Positions 52,721 to 63,397 of a stretch of DNA of 64,000 nt are shown one piece after another. The notes below the pieces were generated by a model. It did not search any database. It saw nothing but the letters and a program-made list of their open reading frames with translations, and had not been told where the DNA came from. Origin of the DNA: Pseudomonas helvetica (GTDB lineage: Bacteria; Pseudomonadota; Gammaproteobacteria; Pseudomonadales; Pseudomonadaceae); the NCBI RefSeq assembly GCF_039908645.1, contig NZ_CP150917.1:5715001-5779000 (forward strand). The letters run 5' to 3'. Numbering within the stretch: position 1 is the stretch's first letter; every line of letters starts with the position of its first letter. The position numbers and the translations under genes are program-made.

Positions 52721-54682
52721 ATGGCCGGGCTAATTCCCCAGAGCTTTATTGACGACCTTCTGAACCGCACCGACATCGTCGATGTGGTCAGCTCGCGCCT
52801 GCAAATGAAAAAAGCCGGCAAGAACTACACCGCCTGCTGCCCATTTCACAAAGAAAAAACCCCCTCCTTCAGCGTCAGCCCGGACAAACAGTTCTATTAC
52901 TGCTTTGGCTGCGGCGCTGGTGGCAACGCCCTCGGCTTCATCATGGACCACGACAACCTGGATTTTCCCCAGGCTGTCGAAGAACTGGCCAAAGCCGCCG
53001 GCATGGAAATCCCCCGCGAGGAAAGCGGTCGCCCGCATAAACCGCGGCAACCGACCGACTCGCCGCTCTACCCACTGCTGACCGCCGCTGCTGATTTCTA
53101 CCGCCAGGCACTGAAAAGCCATCCGGCGCGAAAAGCAGCTGTCGACTACTTGAAGGGTCGCGGCCTGACCGGCGAGATCGCCCGCGATTTCGGCCTCGGC
53201 TTCGCACCTCCGGGCTGGGACAATCTGTTCAAGCATCTGAGCAGCGACACCCTGCAACAAAAAGCCATGATCGACGCCGGCCTGCTGATCGAGAACGCCG
53301 AAACCGGCAAACGCTATGATCGCTTTCGCGATCGCGTAATGTTCCCGATTCGCGACAGCCGCGGGCGCATCATCGCGTTTGGCGGCCGAGTACTGGGCGA
53401 CGACAAACCGAAATACCTGAACTCACCGGAAACCCCGGTATTTCATAAAGGCCAGGAACTCTACGGCCTGTATGAAGCACGCAAGAATAACCGCAATCTC
53501 GATGAGATCATCGTCGTCGAAGGCTACATGGACGTCATCGCCCTGGCCCAGCAAGGCCTGCGCAATGCCGTCGCCACACTCGGCACCGCCACCAGCGAAG
53601 AACACTTGAAGCGGCTGTTTCGCGTGGTGCCCAACGTGCTGTTCTGCTTCGACGGTGACCAGGCTGGCCGCAATGCCGCGTGGCGCGCCCTGGAGTCAAC
53701 GCTTACGAGCCTGCAAGACGGACGGCGTGCGCGCTTCCTGTTCCTTCCCGAAGGCGAAGACCCGGACACGCTGATCCGCTCCGAAGGCACCGACGCCTTT
53801 CGCGCGCGGATCAATCAACACGCCCAGCCATTGGCAGACTATTTTTTTCAGCAGTTGATCGAGGAGTCCGATCCGCGCTCGCTCGAAGGCAAGGCCCACA
53901 TGGCCACCCTCGCCGCGCCGCTGATCGACAAAGTCCCGGGAGCCAACCTGCGCACTCTGATGCGCCAGCGCCTGACCGAAATTACCGGTCTGAACAGCGA
54001 GGCAGTCAGTCAGCTGGTGCACAGCGCGCCACAGGATGCACCTCCCGCCTACGACCCCGGCATCGATTACGACGCCATGCCGGACTATTCCGACTACCAC
54101 CAACCGCAAGAGGCCTATGTACCTCAACAGGAGTGGACGCCGAAAAAACCGGGCAGCGGCGGCAAGAAATGGGACAACAAACCCTGGGACAAGAAAGGCA
54201 AACGCGACGAGCGGAGCCCACCCCGCACCCCGATTGCTGTCGAGGCCCCCACCTTGATTGCGCTGCGCACACTAATTCATCATCCGCAACTGGCCGGCAA
54301 AGTTGAGACCGCCGACCACTTCGCAAATGAAAGCAACACTTATGCGCAACTGCTAATAGCCCTGATCGAGGCCGTGCAAAAAAATCCTAAGCTAAACTCT
54401 ATCCAGCTAATGGCCCGCTGGCATGGAACCGAGCAAGGACGCCTGCTTAAAGCACTCGCGGAAAAGGAGTGGTTAATTGAAGGTGACAACCTTGAACAAC
54501 AGTTTTTAGACACCATTACTAGGTTATCAGCGGGTCAGCACACGCAGACCCTCGACGACCTCATCAAGAAAGCACGGCAGCCAGGATTGACTGCCGAGGA
54601 AGCGAATCAAATAGCAAATCAGATGCGCGACCTACTAAAACGGAATGTTTCCGCATCAAACCCGACCTCAAGTGGCGCGTGA
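52721..54682 (+). CDS. dnaG: DNA primase
   Basis: Synthesises replication primers. 653 residues: zinc ribbon CCPFHKEKTPSFSVSPDKQFYYCFGCG (about 40-65), TOPRIM core with IVVEGYMDVIAL (~270) and CFDGDQAGRNAAWRA, a linker rich in Pro/Tyr/Lys (~440-500), and a C-terminal DnaB-binding helical domain. From about 54270 the codon use shifts to many rare A/T-ending codons (CTA, TTA, ATA, AGG). Confidence 0.97.
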   Translation: MAGLIPQSFIDDLLNRTDIVDVVSSRLQMKKAGKNYTACCPFHKEKTPSFSVSPDKQFYYCFGCGAGGNALGFIMDHDNLDFPQAVEELAKAAGMEIPREESGRPHKPRQPTDSPLYPLLTAAADFYRQALKSHPARKAAVDYLKGRGLTGEIARDFGLGFAPPGWDNLFKHLSSDTLQQKAMIDAGLLIENAETGKRYDRFRDRVMFPIRDSRGRIIAFGGRVLGDDKPKYLNSPETPVFHKGQELYGLYEARKNNRNLDEIIVVEGYMDVIALAQQGLRNAVATLGTATSEEHLKRLFRVVPNVLFCFDGDQAGRNAAWRALESTLTSLQDGRRARFLFLPEGEDPDTLIRSEGTDAFRARINQHAQPLADYFFQQLIEESDPRSLEGKAHMATLAAPLIDKVPGANLRTLMRQRLTEITGLNSEAVSQLVHSAPQDAPPAYDPGIDYDAMPDYSDYHQPQEAYVPQQEWTPKKPGSGGKKWDNKPWDKKGKRDERSPPRTPIAVEAPTLIALRTLIHHPQLAGKVETADHFANESNTYAQLLIALIEAVQKNPKLNSIQLMARWHGTEQGRLLKALAEKEWLIEGDNLEQQFLDTITRLSAGQHTQTLDDLIKKARQPGLTAEEANQIANQMRDLLKRNVSASNPTSSGA

Positions 54683-54696
54683 GGTCATAGCTAAGG

Positions 54697-54702
54697 TATA
54701 AT
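54697..54702 (+). promoter_or_regulatory. -10 element, possible rpoD promoter
   Basis: A perfect TATAAT lies in the 67-base dnaG-rpoD gap, 48 bases before the rpoD start; the matching -35 region is poor. An internal promoter for the sigma gene is plausible. Confidence 0.45.
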
Positions 54703-54749
54703 CCTCGGCTTGTTTTTTGCCCGCCAAGACCTTCAGTGGATAGGGTGTT

Positions 54750-56597
<1,848 letters not shown>

Positions 56598-56601
56598 TCA
56601 C

Positions 56602-56627
56602 AAAACCCCCGGCCCTGCCGGGGGTTT
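56602..56627 (+). terminator. terminator after rpoD
   Basis: AAAACCCCCGGC-CCT-GCCGGGGGTTTT, 5 bases past the rpoD stop, followed by a T-rich tract. Confidence 0.92.
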
Positions 56628-56720
56628 TGCTTTCTGTAGATTAAATCCCCTTCGCTTCGCTCCCACCGCCTAGCCCGTCTACACTCGAAACATTCCCCCC
56701 CAAGCCATAACGAGACCGTT

Positions 56721-59700
56721 ATGCCCAGACTGCCGGCCGTGCTTTTGCTATTGCTGATGACCTGGACCACAACGGCTGGCGCGCTGACTCTGAGCGACGA
56801 AGAACGTGTCTGGCTTGCGGCTCACCCGGAACTTCGCCTAGGTGTCGACGCTTCCTGGCCACCGTTTGAATTTCGCGACGAGCAAGGCCGATACCAAGGC
56901 CTTGCCGCTGACTACATCAACATCGTGCGTGATCGCCTGGCAATCAAGGTCACGCCCATTGAGCCTGTAAGCTGGACCGAAGTCCTGAAACAGGCCAAAC
57001 AGGGCAAGCTGGACCTCTTGCCCGGCGTCATGTCGACGCCCGAACGGCAGAGTTACCTCGCGTTCACGCGGCCCTATCTGGACTTTCCGATCGTCATCCT
57101 GGCCCATGTGAAAGGTGCACAGCCGCACAAGCTGGAAGACCTTTACGGACTGAAAGTTGCCGTCGTGGAAAACTACGCCCCCCATGAACTGCTGCGCACC
57201 CACCATCCTGACCTCAATCTGGTCCCCATGCCCAATGTCAGCTCGACCTTGCAGGCGCTGGCCACCGACGAGGTCGACGCGGTAGTCGGCGATCTGGCCT
57301 CAAGCGTCTGGAGCCTTCGCCAACTCAAACTCGACGGGCTCTACGTCAGCGGCGAAACGCCGTATCGCTACCAATTGGCGATGGGCGTACCGCGAGACGA
57401 CAAAATGCTGGTCGGCATTCTGGATAAAGTACTGGCGGACATGAGCCCGGGTGAAATCAGCGCCATCCAGGAGCATTGGGTCGGGAATGTCCTCGACCAC
57501 CGCACTTTCTGGTCCGACCTGCTGATGTACGGCTTGCCCGGCGTACTGCTGCTGGTCACCGTTCTGGCCGTGGTGATCCGCATCAATCGCCGCTTGAGCT
57601 CGGAAATTTCCCGCCGGGTAGCCCTGGAACAGGAGCTGCGCACCAGCGAATACCATTACCGCGGCCTGGTGGAGAGCCTTTCGGCGATAGCCTGGGAAGC
57701 GCGAATCAGCGATTTTACGTACAGCTACGTATCTCCCCATGCCGAAGGCCTGCTCGGTTACCCCCTGTCCCATTGGCTGATTCCAGGTTTCTGGCGCAAC
57801 ATCATCCACCCCGCCGACCTCACGCGCTCCCAGGCATTTTGTGATCACGAAGTACTTGCCGGACGCGATTACAGCCTCGATTACCGGGTGATCACTGCCG
57901 ATGGACGCTGCCTCTGGGTACGCGACATCGTCAGCCTGATAGAGCACGGCCACGAGCCAATACTGCGCGGGCTGATGATCGACATCAGCGAAGCCAAAAG
58001 AACCGAAGAAGCCTTGCGCCTCTCCGAGCAGAAGTTTGCCTCGGTGTTCCAGCAATGCCCGGACATTCTGGTCATTGCACGCCTGTCCGACGGTTGCCTG
58101 CTGGAGGTCAACGAGGCGTTCGAAGAGCAAATCGGCCTCACTGCCGGAGAAGTGATCGGACGGACCGCCACCGAGCTGAACATCTGGGGCATCGCCGGTG
58201 TCGGCCCCGGGCTCTTGCAGCGCTTGCAAGCCGGCAGTATCCGCAATCTGGAGATGCCCTTTCGTCGCAGTAATGGCCAGGTGTTCACCGGCCTGATCTC
58301 CGCCGAACCCTTCCAGCTCGACACCACCCCCGCACTGGTCGTGGTAGTGCGTGACATCAGCCAGCTCAAGGAAACCCAACAACAACTGCAAACCTCTGAA
58401 GAGAAATTTGCCAAAGCCTTTCATGCCTCGCCTGACGGCTTGTTGCTGTCACGCGTGAGCGACGGCCTGCTGATCGAGGTCAATGAAGGCTTCAGCCGCA
58501 TCACCGGCTTCAACAGCGCAATGTCGCTGGACCGCTCGACCTTCGACCTCGGCATCTGGGTCAACCTGAATGAACGCAGGCAGATGCTCGACCTGTTGAA
58601 ACGCGACGGCTTCGTGCGTGACTTCAGTTGCCATATACGCCGCAACGATGGGCAGATCCGTCTCTGCGAGATGTCCAGCCGGCCGCTGCCGATTGGCGAT
58701 GACGATTGCATGCTGACCATCGCCCGGGATATCACCGAGCGGCATCTGATGCAGGAAAAACTACAACAGGCCGCCACGGTATTCGAGAGCACCGCAGAAG
58801 GCGTATTGATCACCGACACCCAACAGCACATCAGTGCCGTCAACCGCGCGTTTACCGAGATCACCGGCTACAGCGAAACCGAAGCCCTGGGCCATACGCC
58901 AAGGTTGCTCGCCTCAGGCCTGCATGACAGCGCCTTTTACGCGGCGATGTGGCATCAACTGACCGCCGAAGGGCATTGGCAGGGCGAAATTTCCAACCGG
59001 CGCAAGAATGGCGAGCTGTACCCCAGCTGGCTGACCATCAGCGCGGTGCGCAATAAAGACCGGTTCATCACCCACTTCGTTGCGGTATTTGCCGACATCT
59101 CCAGCCTCAAGCACGCTCAGGCCAAACTCGACTATCAGGCCCACCACGATCCATTGACAGGGCTGCCAAACCGGACGCTGTTTGAAAGCCGCCTGCTGAC
59201 CGCACTCAACAACCAGCAAGAAAACGGTGGCCAGGGCGCAGTGCTGTTCCTTGACCTCGATCGCTTCAAACACATCAACGACAGCCTGGGTCATCCGGTT
59301 GGCGACCTGCTGCTCAAAGGCATCGCGGTGCGGCTCAAAGAGCAACTTCGGGACATCGATACCGTGGCGCGGTTGGGCGGTGACGAGTTCATCATCCTGC
59401 TGCCGGGCCTGCAGCAAGCCAGCGACGCCGACCATATTGCCAACAAGCTGCTGAACTGCTTCACCGCGCCCTTCCAGGCTGGCGAGCATGAGTTCTTCAT
59501 CAGCGCCAGCATTGGCACAAGCCTCTACCCCAATGACGGCATCGACGTCGCCACGCTGGTCAAAAACGCCGATGCCGCGATGTACCGCTCCAAAGCCAAA
59601 GGTCGCAACAGGGTTGAAAGCTATACCCGCGACCTGACCGCACAAGCCAGCGAACGCGTGGCACTGGAGCATGAACTGCGCCGCGCAATCGAGCGCAATG

Positions 59701-60464
59701 AGCTGACGCTGTTCTATCAACCCAAAGTGAGTCTCAACCATCCGCGCCTGGTAGGCGCCGAAGCCCTGATCCGCTGGCGGCATCCAGCTTTCGGCGATGT
59801 TCCGCCCGAGCACTTCATCCCGCTGGCCGAAGAAAACGGCATGATCCTGCAAATCGGTGACTGGGTACTGGAACAGGCCTGCCTGCAGATGCACGAGTGG
59901 AACCAGCGCTATGAAAGTTTCGGCCCGCTATCAGTCAACCTGGCCGGAGCACAACTACGCCAGCCGAACCTGCTGGTCCGCATCGAACAACTGCTCAAGG
60001 ACAACCGCCTCAAACCGGGCTTCCTGCAACTGGAAATCACCGAAAACTTCATCATGAGCCAGGCCGAAGAGGCACTTGAAGTCCTGCATCAGCTCAAACG
60101 TCTGGGCGTGCAGTTGGCCATCGACGACTTCGGCACCGGTTATTCCTCGTTGAGCTACCTCAAACGCTTGCCGCTGGATTTCCTGAAAATTGACCAGTCC
60201 TTTGTCCGCGGACTGCCGGACGACCCGCATGATGCCGCCATTGTCCGCGCAATTATTGCCCTGGGTCGCAGCATGCAATTCACGATCATAGCCGAAGGCG
60301 TTGAAACCCACGCGCAGCAGCAATTCCTGACTTCCGAGGGTTGCGAACAGATCCAGGGCTACATCGTCAGTCTGCCTCTACCCGCCGACGAATTCGCCGC
60401 AAGCTTTCTTCGTATCGCAGTTTCAGACTTTTCGGATAGCACAGCCGGGAAACCATCGCTATAA
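56721..60464 (+). CDS. rmcA: c-di-GMP diguanylate cyclase/phosphodiesterase RmcA
   Basis: 1247 residues. Signal peptide; SBP_bac_3 domain (~30-255; LRLGVDASWPPFEFRDEQG, GVMSTPERQ); membrane helix ~268-290; four PAS domains (~310-800); GGDEF domain with intact GGDEF at 886-890; EAL domain with E1014-A-L in GAEALIRW and DDFGTGYSSLSYLKRLP. Both catalytic signatures look complete. Position next to rpoD, length and order match P. aeruginosa PA0575/RmcA, whose PAS region senses redox/phenazine state and whose periplasmic part was reported to respond to arginine. The gene stop overlaps the -10 of the following tRNA. Confidence 0.9.
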   Translation: MPRLPAVLLLLLMTWTTTAGALTLSDEERVWLAAHPELRLGVDASWPPFEFRDEQGRYQGLAADYINIVRDRLAIKVTPIEPVSWTEVLKQAKQGKLDLLPGVMSTPERQSYLAFTRPYLDFPIVILAHVKGAQPHKLEDLYGLKVAVVENYAPHELLRTHHPDLNLVPMPNVSSTLQALATDEVDAVVGDLASSVWSLRQLKLDGLYVSGETPYRYQLAMGVPRDDKMLVGILDKVLADMSPGEISAIQEHWVGNVLDHRTFWSDLLMYGLPGVLLLVTVLAVVIRINRRLSSEISRRVALEQELRTSEYHYRGLVESLSAIAWEARISDFTYSYVSPHAEGLLGYPLSHWLIPGFWRNIIHPADLTRSQAFCDHEVLAGRDYSLDYRVITADGRCLWVRDIVSLIEHGHEPILRGLMIDISEAKRTEEALRLSEQKFASVFQQCPDILVIARLSDGCLLEVNEAFEEQIGLTAGEVIGRTATELNIWGIAGVGPGLLQRLQAGSIRNLEMPFRRSNGQVFTGLISAEPFQLDTTPALVVVVRDISQLKETQQQLQTSEEKFAKAFHASPDGLLLSRVSDGLLIEVNEGFSRITGFNSAMSLDRSTFDLGIWVNLNERRQMLDLLKRDGFVRDFSCHIRRNDGQIRLCEMSSRPLPIGDDDCMLTIARDITERHLMQEKLQQAATVFESTAEGVLITDTQQHISAVNRAFTEITGYSETEALGHTPRLLASGLHDSAFYAAMWHQLTAEGHWQGEISNRRKNGELYPSWLTISAVRNKDRFITHFVAVFADISSLKHAQAKLDYQAHHDPLTGLPNRTLFESRLLTALNNQQENGGQGAVLFLDLDRFKHINDSLGHPVGDLLLKGIAVRLKEQLRDIDTVARLGGDEFIILLPGLQQASDADHIANKLLNCFTAPFQAGEHEFFISASIGTSLYPNDGIDVATLVKNADAAMYRSKAKGRNRVESYTRDLTAQASERVALEHELRRAIERNELTLFYQPKVSLNHPRLVGAEALIRWRHPAFGDVPPEHFIPLAEENGMILQIGDWVLEQACLQMHEWNQRYESFGPLSVNLAGAQLRQPNLLVRIEQLLKDNRLKPGFLQLEITENFIMSQAEEALEVLHQLKRLGVQLAIDDFGTGYSSLSYLKRLPLDFLKIDQSFVRGLPDDPHDAAIVRAIIALGRSMQFTIIAEGVETHAQQQFLTSEGCEQIQGYIVSLPLPADEFAASFLRIAVSDFSDSTAGKPSL

Positions 60465-60465
60465 T
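60460..60465 (+). promoter_or_regulatory. -10 element of the tRNA promoter
   Basis: TATAAT, 15 bases before the tRNA 5' end, overlaps the TAA stop of rmcA (60462-60464). The -35 region is weak. Confidence 0.55.
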
Positions 60466-60479
60466 CCGCGGCCTACTGA

Positions 60480-60556
60480 GGGCCTATAGCTCAGTTGGTT
60501 AGAGCAGAGGACTCATAATCCTTTGGTCCACGGTTCAAGTCCGTGTGGGCCCACCA
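60480..60556 (+). tRNA. tRNA with CAU anticodon, probably tRNA-Ile2 (lysidine type)
   Basis: 77 bases including CCA. Acceptor GGGCCTA/TGGGCCC, D arm GCTC..GAGC, anticodon arm GAGGA-CTCATAA-TCCTT, T arm CACGG-TTCAAGT-CCGTG. The C4-G69 and C5-G68 pairs are those needed by TilS in E. coli tRNA-Ile2, and elongator tRNA-Met lacks them, so Ile2 is favoured although many annotations call such genes tRNA-Met. Its 3' half is repeated at 62052. Confidence 0.93.
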
Positions 60557-60561
60557 AACTC
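60511..60561 (+). repeat. attachment-site repeat, tRNA copy
   Basis: These 51 bases (anticodon loop through CCA plus AACTC) recur identically at 62052-62102. With the terminator beyond, the similarity reaches about 76 bases with one indel and one substitution. This is the pattern left by integration into a tRNA 3' end. Confidence 0.9.
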
Positions 60562-60902
60562 GAAAGCCGCGCACTGCGCGGCTTTTGTGCATCTGAGACA
60601 TTCACTCTCGATGGATCATTTCCTTTCAATTCACTATCAGTGTCCACAAAACGTCCACAGAAACCGCTGACCCTATCAGATACCGAGCGTGAATGGACGG
60701 TATACCCACCCCTCAACATCCTCACCATCGATCTCCACAGATACATGACACCCGTTTGAGGTGCTATCTGCCGGGGAGTTGGCTTGCTGGCGATGAGACC
60801 CGTGCAGACGTCAAATTCCCCGGGGCCTCACATCAAAGGCCGTTTGCATCTTAGTCACCGCTTGTAGAAAATCATCGTCTTTTTGCACGAATGGATACGC
60901 GC
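60557..60902. other. start of the tRNA-linked element, no intact gene
   Basis: Holds the tRNA-side terminator hairpin, then two GTCCACA motifs at about 60641-60660 that could be integrase arm sites, and a REP-like fragment near 60770-60800. A short open frame after the tRNA has no recognisable integrase motifs. Confidence 0.5.
60562..60588 (+). terminator. terminator after the tRNA
   Basis: AAAGCCGCGCA-C-TGCGCGGCTTTT hairpin with T run. A near copy follows the second repeat at 62103-62126. Confidence 0.85.
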
Positions 60903-61145
60903 ATGAAGTTCGAGAAGACCACGCAGTACAGGTCCGAGGAAGGGATCGTCTTCAATCTGTCTCAAATCACCCTCATGGAAAGCGACCGAGGTCGCCTGCG
61001 CGAGCTGCACTTTGGCGAAGCGAAACGCGCCCATTACCAAGTCAACAGCATGGTCGTCGATATGTACGACCGAATGCAGGTGACGCGCTGGTCAGCATCG
61101 AGGGAGAGGTCCATGGCGGGATTGGCCCACAGCGCTCTGTCGTGA
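60903..61145 (+). CDS. hypothetical protein in the tRNA-linked element
   Basis: About 80 codons from ATG 60903 (60891 is an alternative start), product MKFEKTTQYRSEEGIVFNLS.... Charged, soluble, no motif recognised. No strong ribosome site. The product may be a remnant; it lies 30 bases before a small membrane gene. Low confidence that it is expressed. Confidence 0.4.
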   Translation: MKFEKTTQYRSEEGIVFNLSQITLMESDRGRLRELHFGEAKRAHYQVNSMVVDMYDRMQVTRWSASRERSMAGLAHSALS

Positions 61146-61175
61146 CGCTGGTCATCAAGGTCTGAGGAACTGCAC

Positions 61176-61418
61176 ATGCCCTACATCATGCAAACTGTCG
61201 TCCTTCTGGTACTGGGCGCGATCCTCGTTCAGTTTCTGAAACCATACCCGTTGCGCAAGTGGCTGGGTTTGGCGCTGCTGGCAACGGGCTTGGTCAGCAT
61301 CTTCAAGGTTGGTGAGCAGCAGGTGCTGGGCTTTGACCTGGAGCTGCTAGCACTGCTGGCCGTGCCGCTGGGCGTGGTGCTTTTCCTGACGCGGCGGCGG
61401 TTCACGGAGGGGGACTGA
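61176..61418 (+). CDS. hypothetical small membrane protein
   Basis: 80 residues with three hydrophobic stretches (~5-22, ~28-42, ~53-70) and a basic C terminus (TRRRF). GAGG lies seven bases before ATG 61176. Not recognised. The good ribosome site and membrane pattern make it the most credible gene in the element. Confidence 0.55.
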   Translation: MPYIMQTVVLLVLGAILVQFLKPYPLRKWLGLALLATGLVSIFKVGEQQVLGFDLELLALLAVPLGVVLFLTRRRFTEGD

Positions 61419-61718
61419 AGCCCTGGCACGATTTCTCGGTGCCGTCTCTGACCCAAAATCATATGGGACAACAGTCGATCAACAGCGCGTTGATCGATGA
61501 TCTTAGCGTTGGACCTTGCCGGCGGATTGGGGGTTACTTTGAACATACTGGTAACTCCTAACGTAGGTTAGATGCCGCCAAAATCACTGCTAAATGATGG
61601 GTGGCGGCTGTAACGCAGGCCAGGTGCAGTCGGAAATGTGTAATGCTACATTGACCAGCCTCGCCAACTCTGCGGGCGCGGCCCAATTCTGATCCTAGAC
61701 AGCACGGATCTAGCGCAC
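61419..61718. other. gap inside the element with gene remnants
   Basis: 300 bases without an intact gene. The only recognisable piece is the start of a DUF6124-type gene on the minus strand near 61546. Confidence 0.5.
61512..61546 (-). pseudogene. 5' remnant of a DUF6124-type gene
   Basis: From ATG 61546, with TAGGAG nine bases before it, the frame reads MFKVTPNPP, the typical opening of the small Pseudomonas DUF6124 proteins, then continues with unrelated sequence. It looks like a truncated copy; the identification is from memory of the family start only. Confidence 0.4.
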
Positions 61719-61943
61719 ATGAAAGGTCACCGCAATCGCCAACCTTTAAAGTCAGACTATACGCATGCCTTAGGCCAAGCCGCGTTTTGCTTCTCGATCT
61801 GTGAATGGAACGTGGTTTGGAGCTGCGAGAGAATTAGCCCGGGGGCACTACAGAAGATCGTGGGCGAAGAATTCACTGCGGGGCGAATTGCGAAACTCAA
61901 AGACTGCAAAATCAGTACAACCACGGTACAGTACTCAGCTTGA
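61719..61943 (+). pseudogene. fragment of an unrecognised protein
   Basis: 74 codons with YTHALGQAAFCFSICEWNVVWSCERISPG and a TAGRIAKL segment, which resembles longer hypothetical proteins I have seen with an aromatic-rich HALG...EW pattern. There is no clear ribosome site and the C-terminal part looks frameshifted. Called a fragment rather than a gene. Confidence 0.35.
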
Positions 61944-62051
61944 GCAACCTTCTCAAAATTACGCTTAACACCACGTATTACAGGGCCTCCAGCTATGCCA
62001 ACCTACGTTCGCCTACGAACGCTTTCTCTAGGCATATCAGCTCGCCCAGCA

Positions 62052-62102
62052 ACTCATAATCCTTTGGTCCACGGTTCAAGTCCGTGTGGGCCCACCAAAC
62101 TC
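62052..62102 (+). repeat. attachment-site repeat, distal copy
   Basis: Identical to 60511-60561 over 51 bases; the 5' half of the tRNA is missing here, so it is not a functional tRNA. Marks the far end of the 1541-bp element. Confidence 0.9.
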
Positions 62103-62127
62103 AAAGCCGCGCATTGCGCGGCTTTTC
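62103..62127 (+). terminator. terminator copy beside the distal repeat
   Basis: AAAGCCGCGCA-T-TGCGCGGCTTTT, differing by one base from the hairpin after the intact tRNA; probably the original tRNA terminator. Confidence 0.75.
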
Positions 62128-62483
62128 TGTAACCATGAGAAGTCCGGGACACCAAGCCCATGGCATTTACGCCATGCATTTGGCGAAAAAAACGTCTACA
62201 GTTCACGATTGCATGACGCCATACATACCCAGCGCAATGTCTTGTGCATTTTTGAGTTCGCGCGCCTTGGCGCAAGTAGCAGGTCATCGGTCGGCTCGAT
62301 AGAAAACCCACGTCGCACGAGCGTGTCGGGCTTGGTATTCGAGACCCTTTCCTGACCCACATTCGATATCAAGCGCTCATCAGGCTACATCGAAGCCCCA
62401 TGACGAATGACGCGCTATCAGATATCTTGAAATTCGGTATCGATGCCAACCACCGACAAGAATAAACAATCGATGCCATTGGC

Positions 62484-63296
62484 ATGACCAACGGACACCT
62501 GATGAACGCAAGCGAAAAATATTTCATGATCGATAACAAACTTAGTTATGTGAACGGGTTCAATGAGTGTCACAACATAGAAACAGGAACTGTTTTCATC
62601 ATTGCCTCCGGCAGTTCCGCCAAAGACTTTCCCATTGAAGAATTCGCTCATGTTCCGATGATCACAATGAACGGCGCGGTCGCACTTTTCGAGGGCACCG
62701 CGATCCAGCCGTTTTTCTACGCTTGTACGGACATGAGCTTCCCGACTCAGCAGCCCGAACTATTTTCGCACGCGATGCAGATTAGCCAGCGAGTCGCCTT
62801 GTGGGAGGAGTTCATCCGGCGAAACAGCATTCGACCTCACGGCAAGCTATACGCGCTAAAGTCGGCAGCTAAACAATCCTGGGTCGATTCGATCTTCAAA
62901 AAGAACAACGATCTCGTACGCAGTCGTTCTATTTTTGGCCACCGAAGAAAGAGCATCGGGTTTAGCAAAAATCTCAGCGATGGCTTTTTCGACTCCCGCA
63001 CCGTGGCTTATCTTGCTCTACAACTTGCCTACCATGCCGGTTTCACCAAGGTGATCCTGGTCGGGGTTGACTTGCAACAATCCAGTGGTCGGTTCTATGA
63101 AACGGCTGATAGCCGCATATCCCCGTGTGAACTCGATCAACATTTCCACACCCGAATTCTTCCGTCATTGAAGTTGATGTCGAAAAAAGTCATGAACAAG
63201 AACTTCTCTGTCTACAACCTCTCTGGCAACTCTAGAATCCCCGACAGCGTGATACCCAATATAAAAATTCAAGAAGTCAGGGCCTTGGTCAAATGA
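62484..63296 (+). CDS. hypothetical protein, possibly LPS-core/glycan related
   Basis: 270 residues (ATG 62502 is an alternative start). The N-terminal part reads TVFIIASGSSAKDFPIEEF...MITMNGAV, a pattern like glycosyltransferase or MptE/DUF115-type Rossmann proteins, and a second core strand AGFTKVILVGVDLQ fits that fold. Codon use is more AT-rich than in neighbours, as is common for surface-glycan genes. No firm function; the LPS-core suggestion is inference. Confidence 0.65.
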   Translation: MTNGHLMNASEKYFMIDNKLSYVNGFNECHNIETGTVFIIASGSSAKDFPIEEFAHVPMITMNGAVALFEGTAIQPFFYACTDMSFPTQQPELFSHAMQISQRVALWEEFIRRNSIRPHGKLYALKSAAKQSWVDSIFKKNNDLVRSRSIFGHRRKSIGFSKNLSDGFFDSRTVAYLALQLAYHAGFTKVILVGVDLQQSSGRFYETADSRISPCELDQHFHTRILPSLKLMSKKVMNKNFSVYNLSGNSRIPDSVIPNIKIQEVRALVK

Positions 63297-63397
63297 CCTG
63301 CATCATGCAGGCGTTCCGCGTGTAAACCGATCCATCGCACAGCCCTTTACGGCTCACCAGTCGGTAACATGCTCGCCACTGAAATGTGCCGCCGGAG

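Larger units (their letters stand above)
61944..62483. other. region around the second attachment repeat
   Basis: Apart from the repeat at 62052-62102 and its terminator copy, no gene or signal is recognised. Sequence from about 62127 on was probably next to the tRNA before the element integrated. Confidence 0.6.

Noticed and set aside
60513..60746. Minus-strand ORF ending in GPHGLEPWTKGL, and a similar one at 62054-62362
   Set aside because: The shared ending is just the antisense translation of the tRNA 3' half; it is a frequent false protein in Pseudomonas annotations.
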